A stretch of DNA of 59,284 bases from DASPKT01 sp035626475. Its GTDB lineage: Bacteria > Pseudomonadota > Alphaproteobacteria > Azospirillales > Azospirillaceae. Positions 25,584 to 33,521 of this stretch are shown piece by piece (the first letter of the stretch is position 1; each line of letters starts with the position of its first letter). The translations under genes were made by a program, and so were the position numbers. Under the pieces are notes generated by a model. The model was not told the DNA's origin and ran no database searches. It saw only the letters and a list, made by a program, of their open reading frames with translations. The stretch lies in contig DASPNP010000013.1 in assembly GCA_035626475.1 (NCBI GenBank), forward strand, positions 1-59,284. Direction: 5' to 3'.

Positions 25584-26120
25584 ATGGACAGCGCCGCCCT
25601 CCTGATCCGCCCCGCCCGCTTCGAGGATCTGGAGGCGTTCGCCGCCATCTACGGCCATGCCGTGCGCGAGGGCACCGCGAGCTACGAGACCGATCCGCCC
25701 GACGCCCGCGAGATGGGCCGCCGCCTGGCCGAGATCGAGGCCCGCGGCCTGCCCTGGCTGGTGGCGGAGGGTGCGGAGGGCGAGGTGCTGGGCTATGCCT
25801 ATGCCGGCCCGTTCCGCACGCGGCCGGCCTACAGCTGGACGGTCGAGGACAGCATCTACGTCGCCGACCGGGCGCGCGGCCGCGGCGTGGCGGCGGCGCT
25901 GCTGGCCCGGCTGCTGGACGAGTGCACGGCGCGCGGCTACCGCACCATGGTGGCGGTCATCGGCGACGCCGCCAACACCGCCTCGGTGGCGCTGCACGCC
26001 CGGGCCGGCTTCCACGAGGTCGGCCGGCTGCCCGGGATGGGCTGGAAGCACGGCCGCTGGCTGGAATGGCTGATGATGGCCCGGCCGCTGGGCGAGGGCG
26101 ACACGACCCCGCCGCTCTGA
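25584..26120 (+). CDS. GNAT N-acetyltransferase, phosphinothricin-acetyltransferase-like
   Basis: 178 residues. Typical PAT/Bar-type GNAT: IRPARFEDLEAFAAIYGHAV at the N-terminus, GTASYETDPPD, and the acetyl-CoA loop RARGRGVAAALLARLLDECTARGY (R-x-x-G-x-G/A). AVIGDAANTASVALHARAGFHEVGRLPGMGWKHGRWLE matches the substrate-side block. Such enzymes N-acetylate phosphinothricin, methionine sulfoximine or other amino-acid analogues. The physiological substrate here is unknown. Translated from the same transcript as the formylglutamate hydrolase. Confidence 0.9.
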   Translation: MDSAALLIRPARFEDLEAFAAIYGHAVREGTASYETDPPDAREMGRRLAEIEARGLPWLVAEGAEGEVLGYAYAGPFRTRPAYSWTVEDSIYVADRARGRGVAAALLARLLDECTARGYRTMVAVIGDAANTASVALHARAGFHEVGRLPGMGWKHGRWLEWLMMARPLGEGDTTPPL

Positions 26121-26546
26121 CCGGCCGCGCCGGCGCGGCGGACCTCCCCCTCCAAGACTCTCCCCCGGTCTACCCCATCGGCGGCGTGGCGCCGGCGGGA
26201 CCGTTCGGCATGCTGTTTTGGTTAATGGCGCGCCGGCGCGGCCCAAAGAAAAAGGGCCGTGCCAAGGCGGCACGGCCCGAGTTCAGGGAGGAAACGCCCA
26301 AGAAGTGCGTTACGACATGACCGGATCAGGGATGCGTGCATGTCGCACTGCACAATATGGTCGCCACCCCACCGCCGCGCAAGGGCAAAATATGCATGAC
26401 AAAGCCAGCAGTTCTGCGGCTTTCCCGGAAGCCCTTGATTCCGCTGCCTCGCAGCAGCCCGGGGATATGTCCGGACAAGTGGATTAGAGCGTTTTGGTAA
26501 TTCCGTTACCGGCCCGGCAGGCGGGCCCGACCAGGGAGAGACGGCA
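26121..26546. other. Intergenic region with orphan minus-strand terminator
   Basis: 426 bases upstream of otsA. Contains the minus-strand hairpin listed at 26245-26278 and AT-richer sequence at 26330-26500. A short frame on the plus strand (26218-26487) has no ribosome site or recognisable product. The otsA promoter should lie near 26460-26520. Confidence 0.45.
26245..26278 (-). terminator. Orphan Rho-independent terminator on the minus strand
   Basis: Perfect 10-bp stem GGGCCGTGCC / GGCACGGCCC (loop on plus strand AAGGC) followed on the minus strand by TTTTTCTTT. No minus-strand gene ends here, which points to a small RNA read from about 26345. Confidence 0.75.
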
Positions 26547-27944
26547 GTGTCGAGACTGGTGGTGGTGTCGAACCGCGTGGCCCCGGTGGAAGAGGGCAAG
26601 AGCCAGGCCGGCGGCCTGGCGGTCGCGATCCTGGAGGCGCTGAAATCGTCGGGCGGCATCTGGTTCGGCTGGAGCGGCCAGATCGCGGAGACCCAGCCCG
26701 ACCGGCCCCGCATCGTCGAGAGCGGGACGATCACCTACGCCACGATGGGGCTGATCCAGCGCGACTATGACGAGTACTACAACGGCTTCGCCAACTCGAC
26801 CCTGTGGCCGCTGTTCCACTACCGGCTGGACCTGGCCAGCTTCTCCGGCCGGACCTATGCCGGCTACCAGCGGGTGAACAGCCTCTTCGCCACGCGGCTG
26901 GCGGCGCTGCTGCAGCCGGACGACATGGTCTGGGTCCACGACTACCATCTGATCCCCTTCGCCGACGCGCTGCGCACCATGGGCATGCAGCAGCGCATGG
27001 GCTTCTTCCTGCACACCCCCTTCCCCGCGCCGGAGGTGCTGCTGGCGCTGCCCAGCCACGAGCAGATCATCCGGTCGCTCTGCGCCTACGACATCGTCGG
27101 CTTCCAGACCGAGGTGGATCTGCGCTGCTTCGCCAACTATGTGCGCTACGAGGCCGGCGGCACCGTCACCGACCTGGGGCCCGACCGGGGCTGCCGGATC
27201 GAGGCGTACGGCCGCAGCGTCATCGCCCGCGCCTTCCCCATCAGCATCGAGACCGACATCCTGGTGGGCCTGGCCGAGCAGGGCGCCGCCAGCAGCCAGA
27301 CCGAGCGGCTGCGGGCCAGCCTGGTGGGCCGGGCGCTGATCATCGGCGTGGACCGGCTGGACTATTCCAAGGGCCTGCCGCAGCGCTTCGAGTCGTTCCA
27401 CGCGCTGCTGGACCGCTATCCGGCCAACCGCGGGCAGGTCAGCTTCATGCAGGTGGCGCCGCCAAGCCGCGCAGACGTGGCCGAGTACATCGCCATTCGC
27501 AAGGAGCTGGAGACGCTGGCCGGGCACATCAACGGCCGATTCGCCGAGTTCGACTGGGTGCCGATCCGCTATCTCAACAAGAGCTTCAGCCGCAAGACCC
27601 TGGCCGGCTTCTACCGCCATGCCCGCATCGGGCTGGTGACGCCGCTGCGCGACGGCATGAACCTGGTCGCCAAGGAGTATGTCGCCTGCCAGGACCCTGA
27701 TGATCCCGGCGTGCTGGTCCTCTCCCGCTTCGCCGGCGCGGCCAAGGAGCTTGACGCCGCCCTGATCGTGAACCCCTATGACATCACGGCCGTGGCGGAG
27801 AACCTCCAGCGCGGCCTGACGATGCCGCTGGAAGAGCGGAGGGAGAGACACGGGGCCATGATGAAGCGGTTGCAGGAGAACGACATCACCCACTGGCGCA
27901 CGGTATGCGTCGATGCCCTGGCGCGCGTGCGGGAGCCGGTCTGA
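26547..27944 (+). CDS. otsA: Trehalose-6-phosphate synthase
   Basis: 465 residues from GTG 26547, with agggagag upstream. GT20 family: LVVVSNRVAP and KSQAGGLAVAI (the nucleotide-sugar loop), WVHDYHLIPFA, GFFLHTPFPAPE, GVDRLDYSKGLPQR and GLVTPLRDGMNLVAKEYVA. It joins UDP-glucose (or another NDP-glucose) and glucose 6-phosphate to trehalose 6-phosphate, in the cytosol, for osmotic and desiccation protection. No otsB phosphatase is in the window. glk follows after only two bases, supplying the glucose 6-phosphate. Confidence 0.96.
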   Translation: MSRLVVVSNRVAPVEEGKSQAGGLAVAILEALKSSGGIWFGWSGQIAETQPDRPRIVESGTITYATMGLIQRDYDEYYNGFANSTLWPLFHYRLDLASFSGRTYAGYQRVNSLFATRLAALLQPDDMVWVHDYHLIPFADALRTMGMQQRMGFFLHTPFPAPEVLLALPSHEQIIRSLCAYDIVGFQTEVDLRCFANYVRYEAGGTVTDLGPDRGCRIEAYGRSVIARAFPISIETDILVGLAEQGAASSQTERLRASLVGRALIIGVDRLDYSKGLPQRFESFHALLDRYPANRGQVSFMQVAPPSRADVAEYIAIRKELETLAGHINGRFAEFDWVPIRYLNKSFSRKTLAGFYRHARIGLVTPLRDGMNLVAKEYVACQDPDDPGVLVLSRFAGAAKELDAALIVNPYDITAVAENLQRGLTMPLEERRERHGAMMKRLQENDITHWRTVCVDALARVREPV

Positions 27945-27946
27945 CC

Positions 27947-28897
27947 ATGGCCGCCGAGCGCTTCCTGGTCGCCGACATCGGCGGCACCAACGCCCGCTTC
28001 GCCCTGGCCGGGCCGGACGGTATCGACGGCGTGCGCATCCTGCCCTGCGCCGACTACCCCTCTCTGGAGGCGGCCGCCGAGGCCTACCTCGCGCAGGAGA
28101 AGCCGGCCGAGCGGCCGCGGCGCGGCGCCTTCGCCGTCGCCTCGCCCATCACCGGCGACATCATCCGCATGACCAACCTGCCCTGGGAGTTCTCGGTGCG
28201 GGGCGTGCGCGACGCGCTGGGCCTGGAGCGGCTGGAGGTGGTGAACGACTTCACCGCCGTGGCGCTGTCCATCCCGGAGCTGGGCGCGGACGACAAGGTG
28301 CAGGTCGGCGAGGGCGCCCCGAAGGAGGGCGGACCCATCGGCGTGCTCGGCGCCGGCAGCGGCCTGGGCGTCTCGGCGCTGATCCCCGGCGCGTCCGGCT
28401 GGACCGCGCTCTCGACCGAGGGCGGACACGTCACCATGGCGCCGATCAGCGACCGCGAGGGCGCGGTGCTGGCGCAGCTGCGCAAGCGCTACGAGCATGT
28501 CTCGGCCGAGCGGCTGATCTCCGGGCCGGGGCTGGTGAACCTCTACGAGTCGCTCTGCCTGATCGACGGGCGCGAGCCGCAGCGCCTGACGGCGGCCCAG
28601 GTCTCCGAGGCCGGGTTGGCCCGCGACAACCCGCATGCCGAGGAGGCGCTGGAGATGTTCTGCGCCATGCTCGGCACGGTGGCGGGCAACCTGGCGCTGA
28701 GCATCGGCGCCACCGGTGGCGTCTACATCGCCGGCGGCATCGTCCCGCGCATGCTGCCCTTCTTCACCCACAGCCGCTTCCGCAAGCGCTTCGTCGAGAA
28801 GGGCCGGATGCGGGACTATCTCGGCCCGGTGCCGACCTACGTGGTCACGCACCCGCTGCCGGCCTTCCTGGGGCTCAGGGCGAAGGCGGGGGGTTGA
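27947..28897 (+). CDS. glk: Glucokinase (ROK-independent, Glk family)
   Basis: 316 residues. ATP/phosphate-binding ADIGGTNARFALA at the N-terminus, ASPITGDIIRMTNLPWEFS, the sugar-binding NDFTAVALSIPEL, GAGSGLGVSALIP, STEGGHVTMAP and a second phosphate motif SIGATGGVYIAGGIVPRM. This is the E. coli-type glucokinase that makes glucose 6-phosphate with ATP. The start lies two bases beyond the otsA stop, so translation is coupled. The pair suggests internal glucose is channelled to trehalose. A REP1 copy follows directly. Confidence 0.95.
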   Translation: MAAERFLVADIGGTNARFALAGPDGIDGVRILPCADYPSLEAAAEAYLAQEKPAERPRRGAFAVASPITGDIIRMTNLPWEFSVRGVRDALGLERLEVVNDFTAVALSIPELGADDKVQVGEGAPKEGGPIGVLGAGSGLGVSALIPGASGWTALSTEGGHVTMAPISDREGAVLAQLRKRYEHVSAERLISGPGLVNLYESLCLIDGREPQRLTAAQVSEAGLARDNPHAEEALEMFCAMLGTVAGNLALSIGATGGVYIAGGIVPRMLPFFTHSRFRKRFVEKGRMRDYLGPVPTYVVTHPLPAFLGLRAKAGG

Positions 28898-28904
28898 GGA
28901 AATC

Positions 28905-29105
28905 TTCCCTCTCTCCTTGCGGGAGAGGGAGGGCCCCGCCGCGAAGCGGTGGGAGGGTGAGGGGTCGGCGGGCGGCAAGCCCGACGTTCTCCGCCCCTGG
29001 AGCAGGCTGATCCGTCGAGAACGCCAGCCTCCGGCTGTCGACCCCTCATCCTCCCCAAGCCGGGGCTTGGGGGCCCCATCCTTCTCCCGCAAGGGGAGAA
29101 GGATA
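28905..29105. repeat. Dispersed repeat REP1, copy b
   Basis: Same order of blocks as copy a: ccctctctcc-ttgc-gggagaggg, gggtgaggggtcgg, cccctcatcctccccaagc, and a final cttctcccgcaaggggagaagg palindrome. It fills the space between glk and the ATP synthase terminator. Confidence 0.8.
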
Positions 29106-29136
29106 AATTAGACCGCCGCCCTCGCCGATCCACAAA

Positions 29137-29170
29137 CGAAAAGGGCGCCAACCCGGCGGGTGGCGCCCTT
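29137..29170 (-). terminator. Terminator of the F0 ATP synthase operon
   Basis: The stem AAGGGCGCCA-ACCC / GGG-TGGCGCCCTT is followed on the minus strand by TTTTCGTTTG. Confidence 0.85.
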
Positions 29171-29191
29171 CGCATTCCGGTGGAAAGCGGC

Positions 29192-29677
29192 TCAGTGCAG
29201 CTTGCCCGGCAGTTCGGCGATGGCCTGGTTGACCAGCTGGTCGGACCGGGTCTGGTCGACCGTCTGGACCAGCAGGCGCTCGGCAGCGGCGACGGCGACG
29301 TCGACCGCCAGGTCGCGGACCTGCTGCAGCGCCTGGGCCTCGGCCTGGGCGATCTTGTCCATGGCCTGCTGCTCGCGGCGCTTCAGAGACTGCTCGAGGT
29401 CGACAGCGGCCTGGCGGCGGATGCGGTCGGCCTCCTCGCGGGCGGAGGCGAGGATGGCCTCGGCCTCCTTCAGCGCGTCGCGCTGCTTGCGCTGGTACTG
29501 GGCCAGCGCGGCCTGGGCGTCCTCGCGCAGCTTCTGCGCCGCCTCGATCTCCTGGCGGATCTTGTCGGCGCGGGCATCGAGCATGCGGCCGAGGGCCGCG
29601 AAGCCGCCCTTCAGCCAGACGCCGCCGACGAAGACGACGAAGGCGACGAGGACCCAGAAAGTCGTGTTCTCAAGCAT
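29192..29677 (-). CDS. atpF: ATP synthase F0 subunit b
   Basis: 161 residues from ATG 29677, which overlaps the b' stop in a TGATG junction (GTG 29680 is an alternative). One N-terminal transmembrane helix (FWVLVAFVVFVGGVWL) is followed by a long charged coiled coil rich in Ala, Gln, Glu and Arg. The coil forms half of the peripheral stalk that holds F1 to F0. Last gene of atpI-atpB-atpE-atpF'-atpF, closed by a terminator. F1 genes are not in the window, as is usual for alphaproteobacteria. Confidence 0.93.
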   Translation of the reverse strand: MLENTTFWVLVAFVVFVGGVWLKGGFAALGRMLDARADKIRQEIEAAQKLREDAQAALAQYQRKQRDALKEAEAILASAREEADRIRRQAAVDLEQSLKRREQQAMDKIAQAEAQALQQVRDLAVDVAVAAAERLLVQTVDQTRSDQLVNQAIAELPGKLH

Positions 29678-30336
29678 CACGCACGCTCCTTCAGGACGGC
29701 GTCCACGGTCGAGGCGGCGGCGCCCTCGTCCACCGTCACGCCCGCAAGCCGGGCCACGGCGGCCTGGGCGGCCTCGGTGGCGACGGAGCGGACGTTGGTC
29801 AGCGCCGTCTGCTTGGCGGCGGCGATGCGGACCTCGGCGTCCTTGGTGCGGGCGGCGAGGTCGGCGGCGAGTTCGGCCTGGCGCTTGGCGGCGGCCTTGT
29901 CGGCCTCGGCGGCGGCGGCGGCCATCGCCTTCTGCGCGTTGGCGCGGGCCTCGGCGTTCGCCTTCTCGTAGGCGGCGATCACGGCGTCGGCCTCGGCCTT
30001 GAAGCCGGCGGCCTTGTCGAGATCGCTGGCGATCTTCTCCTGGCGGGCCTCCAGCACCTCGCCGACGCGCGGCAGGGCCACCTTCGACATCAGCACCAGC
30101 AGCGCGCCGAAGGTCAGGGCGAGCCAGAAGAGCTGCGTCGGGTAGGTCGCGGGATTGAGCTGGGGCAGGCCGCCCGACTCATGCTCCGCGGTCTCTTTGG
30201 CAACGCCTTCGGCGATCTCGTGCGCCGTGCCCTGCTGGGTCGCCTCCTGGGCCATCACGGCGGGCGTGGCGGCGAGGATCGCGACGGCGAAGGCGGCGGC
30301 GAAGAGCCGGCCGAGCCAGAGCTTGGGGTTCACCAT
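29677..30336 (-). CDS. atpF2: ATP synthase F0 subunit b' with N-terminal signal-like extension
   Basis: 219 residues. Residues ~8-30 form a cleavable-signal-like segment (LGRLFAAAFAVAILAATPAVMAQ). After ~45 polar residues comes the true membrane helix (LFWLALTFGALLVLMSKV), then VGEVLEARQEKIASDLDKAAGFKAEADAV and a long Ala-rich coiled coil. b and b' pair as a heterodimeric stator in photosynthetic and many other alphaproteobacteria. This copy is longer than b by the extra N-terminus. It overlaps the atpF start. A ~190-base spacer with hairpins separates it from atpE. Confidence 0.93.
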   Translation of the reverse strand: MVNPKLWLGRLFAAAFAVAILAATPAVMAQEATQQGTAHEIAEGVAKETAEHESGGLPQLNPATYPTQLFWLALTFGALLVLMSKVALPRVGEVLEARQEKIASDLDKAAGFKAEADAVIAAYEKANAEARANAQKAMAAAAAEADKAAAKRQAELAADLAARTKDAEVRIAAAKQTALTNVRSVATEAAQAAVARLAGVTVDEGAAASTVDAVLKERA

Positions 30337-30427
30337 GGGATCACCTTGAATCGGCTGGACCCGTAAGGCCGGGTCCTAATTCTTGATCCGGGGCCCGGAT
30401 GAGGCGGAACGGGGCGGATAGGGGTCG

Positions 30428-30500
30428 GGCGGCCGGCCTCCCGCTCAGGGGATGCCGGCCGCCCGCCGCTCAACCACCGCGGCGCCTCGGCGCCGCGACC
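30428..30500 (-). promoter_or_regulatory. Hairpins between atpE and atpF'
   Basis: Two stems: GGGCGGCCGGC / GCCGGCCGCCC (30428-30465) and CGCGGCGCC / GGCGCCGCG (30479-30498). Neither has a T tract, so they are more likely mRNA-stabilising or processing structures that set the high atpE dosage than terminators. Confidence 0.45.
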
Positions 30501-30522
30501 GTTCCATCGAGCCCGGGTAGGC

Positions 30523-30750
30523 TTACGAGAACAGGATCAGGAAGCCGATCAGCAGCGCGAACAGCGCCACGGCCTCGGTCAGGGCGAAGCCCAGGATGCC
30601 GACGCCGAAGACCTGGTTGCGGGCGGCCGGGTTGCGGCCGATCGCGGCGATCAGGTTCGAGAAGATGTTGCCGAGGCCGATGCCGACGCCCGCCAGGGCG
30701 AAGGTGACGGCCAGACCGGCGCCGATGAACTTTGCGGCTTCTGCGTCCAT
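30523..30750 (-). CDS. atpE: ATP synthase F0 subunit c
   Basis: 75 residues from ATG 30750 (agagga about eight bases upstream). Two hydrophobic helices joined by the polar loop ARNQ: helix 1 with the GxGxG packing run AGVGIGLGN and helix 2 with GFALTEAVALFALLIGFLILF. Glu59 in the second helix is the proton-carrying carboxylate, so H+ rather than Na+ is expected. Forms the rotor ring in the inner membrane. Its mRNA has strong spacers on both sides, as expected for the most abundant subunit. Confidence 0.96.
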   Translation of the reverse strand: MDAEAAKFIGAGLAVTFALAGVGIGLGNIFSNLIAAIGRNPAARNQVFGVGILGFALTEAVALFALLIGFLILFS

Positions 30751-30802
30751 AATCAAAATCCTCTTCGATGGGACGGTGGTGAAGACAGGACCCGGTATCC
30801 GC

Positions 30803-31555
30803 TCAGTGCAGCTCGAGCGCGTCGCGGATGTAGATGCAGGTCAGGACGGTGAAGACATAGGCCTGCATGAAGGCGACCAGGATCTCGAAGCCGATCAGGG
30901 CGACGTTCAGGATCACCGGGACGAGGCCGAACGCATAGCCGGCGGCGCCGAGCGCGGCGCCCATGCTCACGGTGAAACCCGCGAACACCTTCAGCATGGT
31001 GTGGCCCGCCATCATGTTGGCGAAGAGACGGATGGAGAGGCTCACCGGCCGCGAGAGGTAAGAGATGACCTCGATCGGGACGATGATGACGGCCAGCGCG
31101 ATCGGCGTGCCGGCCGGCATGAAGAAGCTGAAGAAGTGCAGCCCGTGCTTCACCAGGGCCAGGATCGTGACGAACAGGAACACCGTCGCGGCCAGCGCGA
31201 AGGTCACGATGATGTGGCTCGTGAAGGTGAAGGTGCCGGGGATCATGCCCAGCAGGTTGCCGAACAGGATGAAGATGAAGATCGAGAACACGAAGGGGAA
31301 GTACTTGCGCGCCTCGGCGCCCGCGTTCTCCCGCACCAGGTTCGCGACGAACTCGTAGAGCAGCTCGGCGATCGACTGCAGGCGCGTCGGCACCAGCGAG
31401 CGGTTGCGCATGCCGACGATCAGCAGGCCGGTGGCCAGCAGCGCCGCCAGGATCATGTAGACGGCCGAATTGGTCAGCGACAGGTCGAGCCCGGCGACCC
31501 TCGGCAGCTCGACGACCGGCTGGATCTGGAACTGGTGCAGCGGATCAGTGGCCAC
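30803..31555 (-). CDS. atpB: ATP synthase F0 subunit a
   Basis: 250 residues from GTG 31555 (gaggggtatc upstream; start VATDPLHQF as in relatives). Five or six membrane helices. The essential Arg lies in SLSIRLFANMMAGH, and VALIGFEILVAFMQAYVFTVLTCIYIRDAL is the conserved C-terminal block. Forms the two half-channels for protons against the c ring. It is preceded by atpI 19 bases upstream and followed by atpE. Confidence 0.96.
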   Translation of the reverse strand: MATDPLHQFQIQPVVELPRVAGLDLSLTNSAVYMILAALLATGLLIVGMRNRSLVPTRLQSIAELLYEFVANLVRENAGAEARKYFPFVFSIFIFILFGNLLGMIPGTFTFTSHIIVTFALAATVFLFVTILALVKHGLHFFSFFMPAGTPIALAVIIVPIEVISYLSRPVSLSIRLFANMMAGHTMLKVFAGFTVSMGAALGAAGYAFGLVPVILNVALIGFEILVAFMQAYVFTVLTCIYIRDALELH

Positions 31556-31574
31556 GATACCCCTCGCCTCGCCC

Positions 31575-31994
31575 TCAGGTGCGCCGGTCGTCGGACGACG
31601 ACTGGTTGGACTGCCGGTCGTCGGAGGACGACCCGTTGGACTGACCGCCATCCTGGGCCGGCGGCGGGGAGAACCCCACGCCCATGCCCAGCCCGTTGAC
31701 GGTCCGGTAGACATTCATCAAGCCGGCGGCCGCTCCCAGGAAGAACATGACGATCAGTCCCCAGGGCGCGGTACCGAGCCAGCGGTCGAGCAGCATGCCG
31801 CCGCCGACGCCGACCACCAGCGCGGCGACGATGTCGACGCCGACCCGGAACGCGAGACCGAGACCGCCACGGCCATTGTCCCGGTCCGCGCCATCGGCGG
31901 CGGACGGGTCATGGGCCGGGGCGGAACCCCGTCTCGCTTCACGCAGTCTGGCCTCGATCTCATCGAGCGAAGGGGTGGGCCGGTCTTCCGTCAC
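31575..31994 (-). CDS. atpI: AtpI assembly factor with repeated Ser/Asp tail
   Basis: 139 residues from GTG 31994, chosen for cggagggctcc upstream and the family-like start TEDRPTPSLDEIEARLREAR (GTG 32030 would add 12). Two helices (FRVGVDIVAALVVGVGGGMLLD and WGLIVMFFLGAAAGLMNVYR) match AtpI, which helps c-ring assembly and may carry Mg2+. The C-terminus has a ten-residue repeat SSSDDRQSNQ / SSSDDR encoded by a 30-base tandem repeat (31584-31643), unusual for this family. First gene of the operon, about 45 bases after a good promoter. Confidence 0.88.
   Translation of the reverse strand: MTEDRPTPSLDEIEARLREARRGSAPAHDPSAADGADRDNGRGGLGLAFRVGVDIVAALVVGVGGGMLLDRWLGTAPWGLIVMFFLGAAAGLMNVYRTVNGLGMGVGFSPPPAQDGGQSNGSSSDDRQSNQSSSDDRRT
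31584..31643. repeat. 30-base tandem repeat in the atpI 3' end
   Basis: Two units beginning ccggtcgtcgga(c/g)gacgac and ending gttggactg, with few differences, encoding the duplicated Ser-Ser-Asp-Asp-Arg tail. Likely prone to copy-number change. Confidence 0.75.
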
Positions 31995-32044
31995 GAAAGG
32001 AGCCCTCCGACGCCCGATAAATGTCGCCACGCGAAAGCGGCGGC

Positions 32045-32073
32045 ACCATACGGGGCGGCCCCACCCCTGTCAA
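32045..32073 (-). promoter_or_regulatory. Sigma-70 promoter of the F0 ATP synthase operon
   Basis: On the minus strand: perfect TTGACA, a 17-base spacer, TATGGT. Predicted start near 32038, 44 bases before the atpI GTG. Confidence 0.75.
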
Positions 32074-32185
32074 GCCGCAAAACGGGCGGCCGAATTCTTA
32101 TAAATCAATGACTTAGGCGATCCATACGCGGTACGCCGTGCTGCGCTGCATCATCGGATGGCGGCAATGCGCCCCGCGCCCGCCC

Positions 32186-32680
32186 TCAGTGGTGGTGATG
32201 GCCGCCACCGACACCCTTCGCGGCACCCGTTCCGGGCTCCTTGCCGGGCGCCAGCACCTCGGCTTCCGTCCGCACCGAAGCGCCGCCCTGGAAGCGCAGC
32301 GTCACCGGCAGCCTGTCGCCGACGGCGAGGCCCTTCCTGAGCCCGAACAGCATGAGGTGGTCGCCGCCCGGCGCCAGGGTCGCGGTTCCGCCGGCCGGCA
32401 CCGGGATCGACTCGACCGGGCGCATGCGGGCGACGGCGCCCTCCATGACATGGGTGTGCAGCTCGACCCGCTCCGCCGCCGGCGTCTCGGCGCCGACCAG
32501 GACGGTGGCGGCGCCCTTGTTGGTGAGGGTGACGAAGACGGCGCCGGCCTTGGCGGTGGAGGTGGTGGGGCGCGCCCAGGCCTGGGTGACGGTCAGGCCG
32601 CCGTCGGCGGCGGGGGCCGGGCCGGCGGCCAGCAGGCCGGCCAGCAGGAGGCCGGGGAGCAGGAAGGCGGGACGGATCAT
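32186..32680 (-). CDS. PCu(A)C copper chaperone, His-tailed
   Basis: 164 residues with a signal peptide (FLLPGLLLAGLLAAGPAPAA). The metal site is complete: HTHVMEGAVARMRPV followed ~22 residues later by PGGDHLMLFGL, giving the H-M-x(10)-M-x(21)-H-x-M pattern that binds Cu(I). The extreme C-terminus GGGHHHH may add Cu(II) affinity. It delivers copper to the CuA centre of cytochrome c oxidase in the periplasm. It directly follows the SCO gene (22 bases), with which it usually works. Confidence 0.93.
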   Translation of the reverse strand: MIRPAFLLPGLLLAGLLAAGPAPAADGGLTVTQAWARPTTSTAKAGAVFVTLTNKGAATVLVGAETPAAERVELHTHVMEGAVARMRPVESIPVPAGGTATLAPGGDHLMLFGLRKGLAVGDRLPVTLRFQGGASVRTEAEVLAPGKEPGTGAAKGVGGGHHHH

Positions 32681-32702
32681 CGGGGGTTTCCTTCTCGGCC
32701 GC

Positions 32703-33332
32703 TCAGCCCTGGGCGCCGGCGGCGATGGCCTGGCGGGTGGTCTTCACGATCTCCTCCGGCGCGGTGCCGCGGGCGAAGACCGTCACCAGCTTGTTGTCCG
32801 GCGTCATGAGATAGACGTAGGTGGAATGGTCCATCAGGTAGCCGTCGGGATCGCCGCCCGGCGCCTTGTCGTAATAGACGCGCCAGGACTTGGCCATGGC
32901 GGCCACCTGCTCCGGCGCGCCGGTCAGCCCGACGATGGAGGGGTGGAACAGCGCGACGTACTCGGCCAGCTGCTGCGGCGTGTCGCGCTGCGGGTCGACC
33001 GTGACGAAGATCGGCTGCACCTTGGCCGCCTCCCCGCCCAGCATCTCCACCGCCTGCGCCACGGTCTGCAGCTCGGTCGGGCAGATGTCCGGGCAGAAGG
33101 TGTAGCCGAAGAACATCAGCTTGTACTTGCCGGCATAGTCGGCCTGGGTCACCGGCTTGCCGGTATGGTCGATCATGGCGAAGTCGCCGCCGACCGAGGC
33201 GGCCGGGATCATGCCGGCCATGGGGGCGGACGCCCGGCGCTCCTGCTCCACCGACCACCAGGCGATGGCGGCGGCGAAGGCGAGGCCCAGCAGCAGCGAG
33301 ATTGCGAGGCGGACGAGGCGGGCCTTGGTCAT
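32703..33332 (-). CDS. SCO1/SenC-family copper/thiol protein
   Basis: 209 residues from ATG 33332. An N-terminal membrane anchor (LAISLLLGLAFAAAIAWWSV) is followed by a thioredoxin-fold domain with the copper site Cys80-Pro-Asp-Ile-Cys84 (FGYTFCPDICPTEL) and His169 in LMDHSTYVYL. Exposed to the periplasm. It reduces or metallates the CuA site of oxidase subunit II. Forms an operon with the downstream PCu(A)C chaperone. The family call is secure. Confidence 0.94.
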   Translation of the reverse strand: MTKARLVRLAISLLLGLAFAAAIAWWSVEQERRASAPMAGMIPAASVGGDFAMIDHTGKPVTQADYAGKYKLMFFGYTFCPDICPTELQTVAQAVEMLGGEAAKVQPIFVTVDPQRDTPQQLAEYVALFHPSIVGLTGAPEQVAAMAKSWRVYYDKAPGGDPDGYLMDHSTYVYLMTPDNKLVTVFARGTAPEEIVKTTRQAIAAGAQG

Positions 33333-33521
33333 GCGGATGGTCCCGGTGTGATGCTGGGCAACAGGTACGCGCTCCGCCGGCCGGGTGAAAGAGCCATGTT
33401 GGCGCAGCCCCATTGATCCAGGTCATGGAATGCCCGCCCCGGAAAACGGTTCACTGGCCGTCACGAGCTTGGTGGAATTGGGCGCCGGACATTGCGGCGG
33501 CGTCATGGCGGGGAGCGGGCG

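Noticed and set aside
26218..26487. 89-codon plus-strand frame upstream of otsA
   Set aside because: No ribosome site at its nominal start, no homology-like pattern, and it overlaps the orphan terminator and likely promoter.
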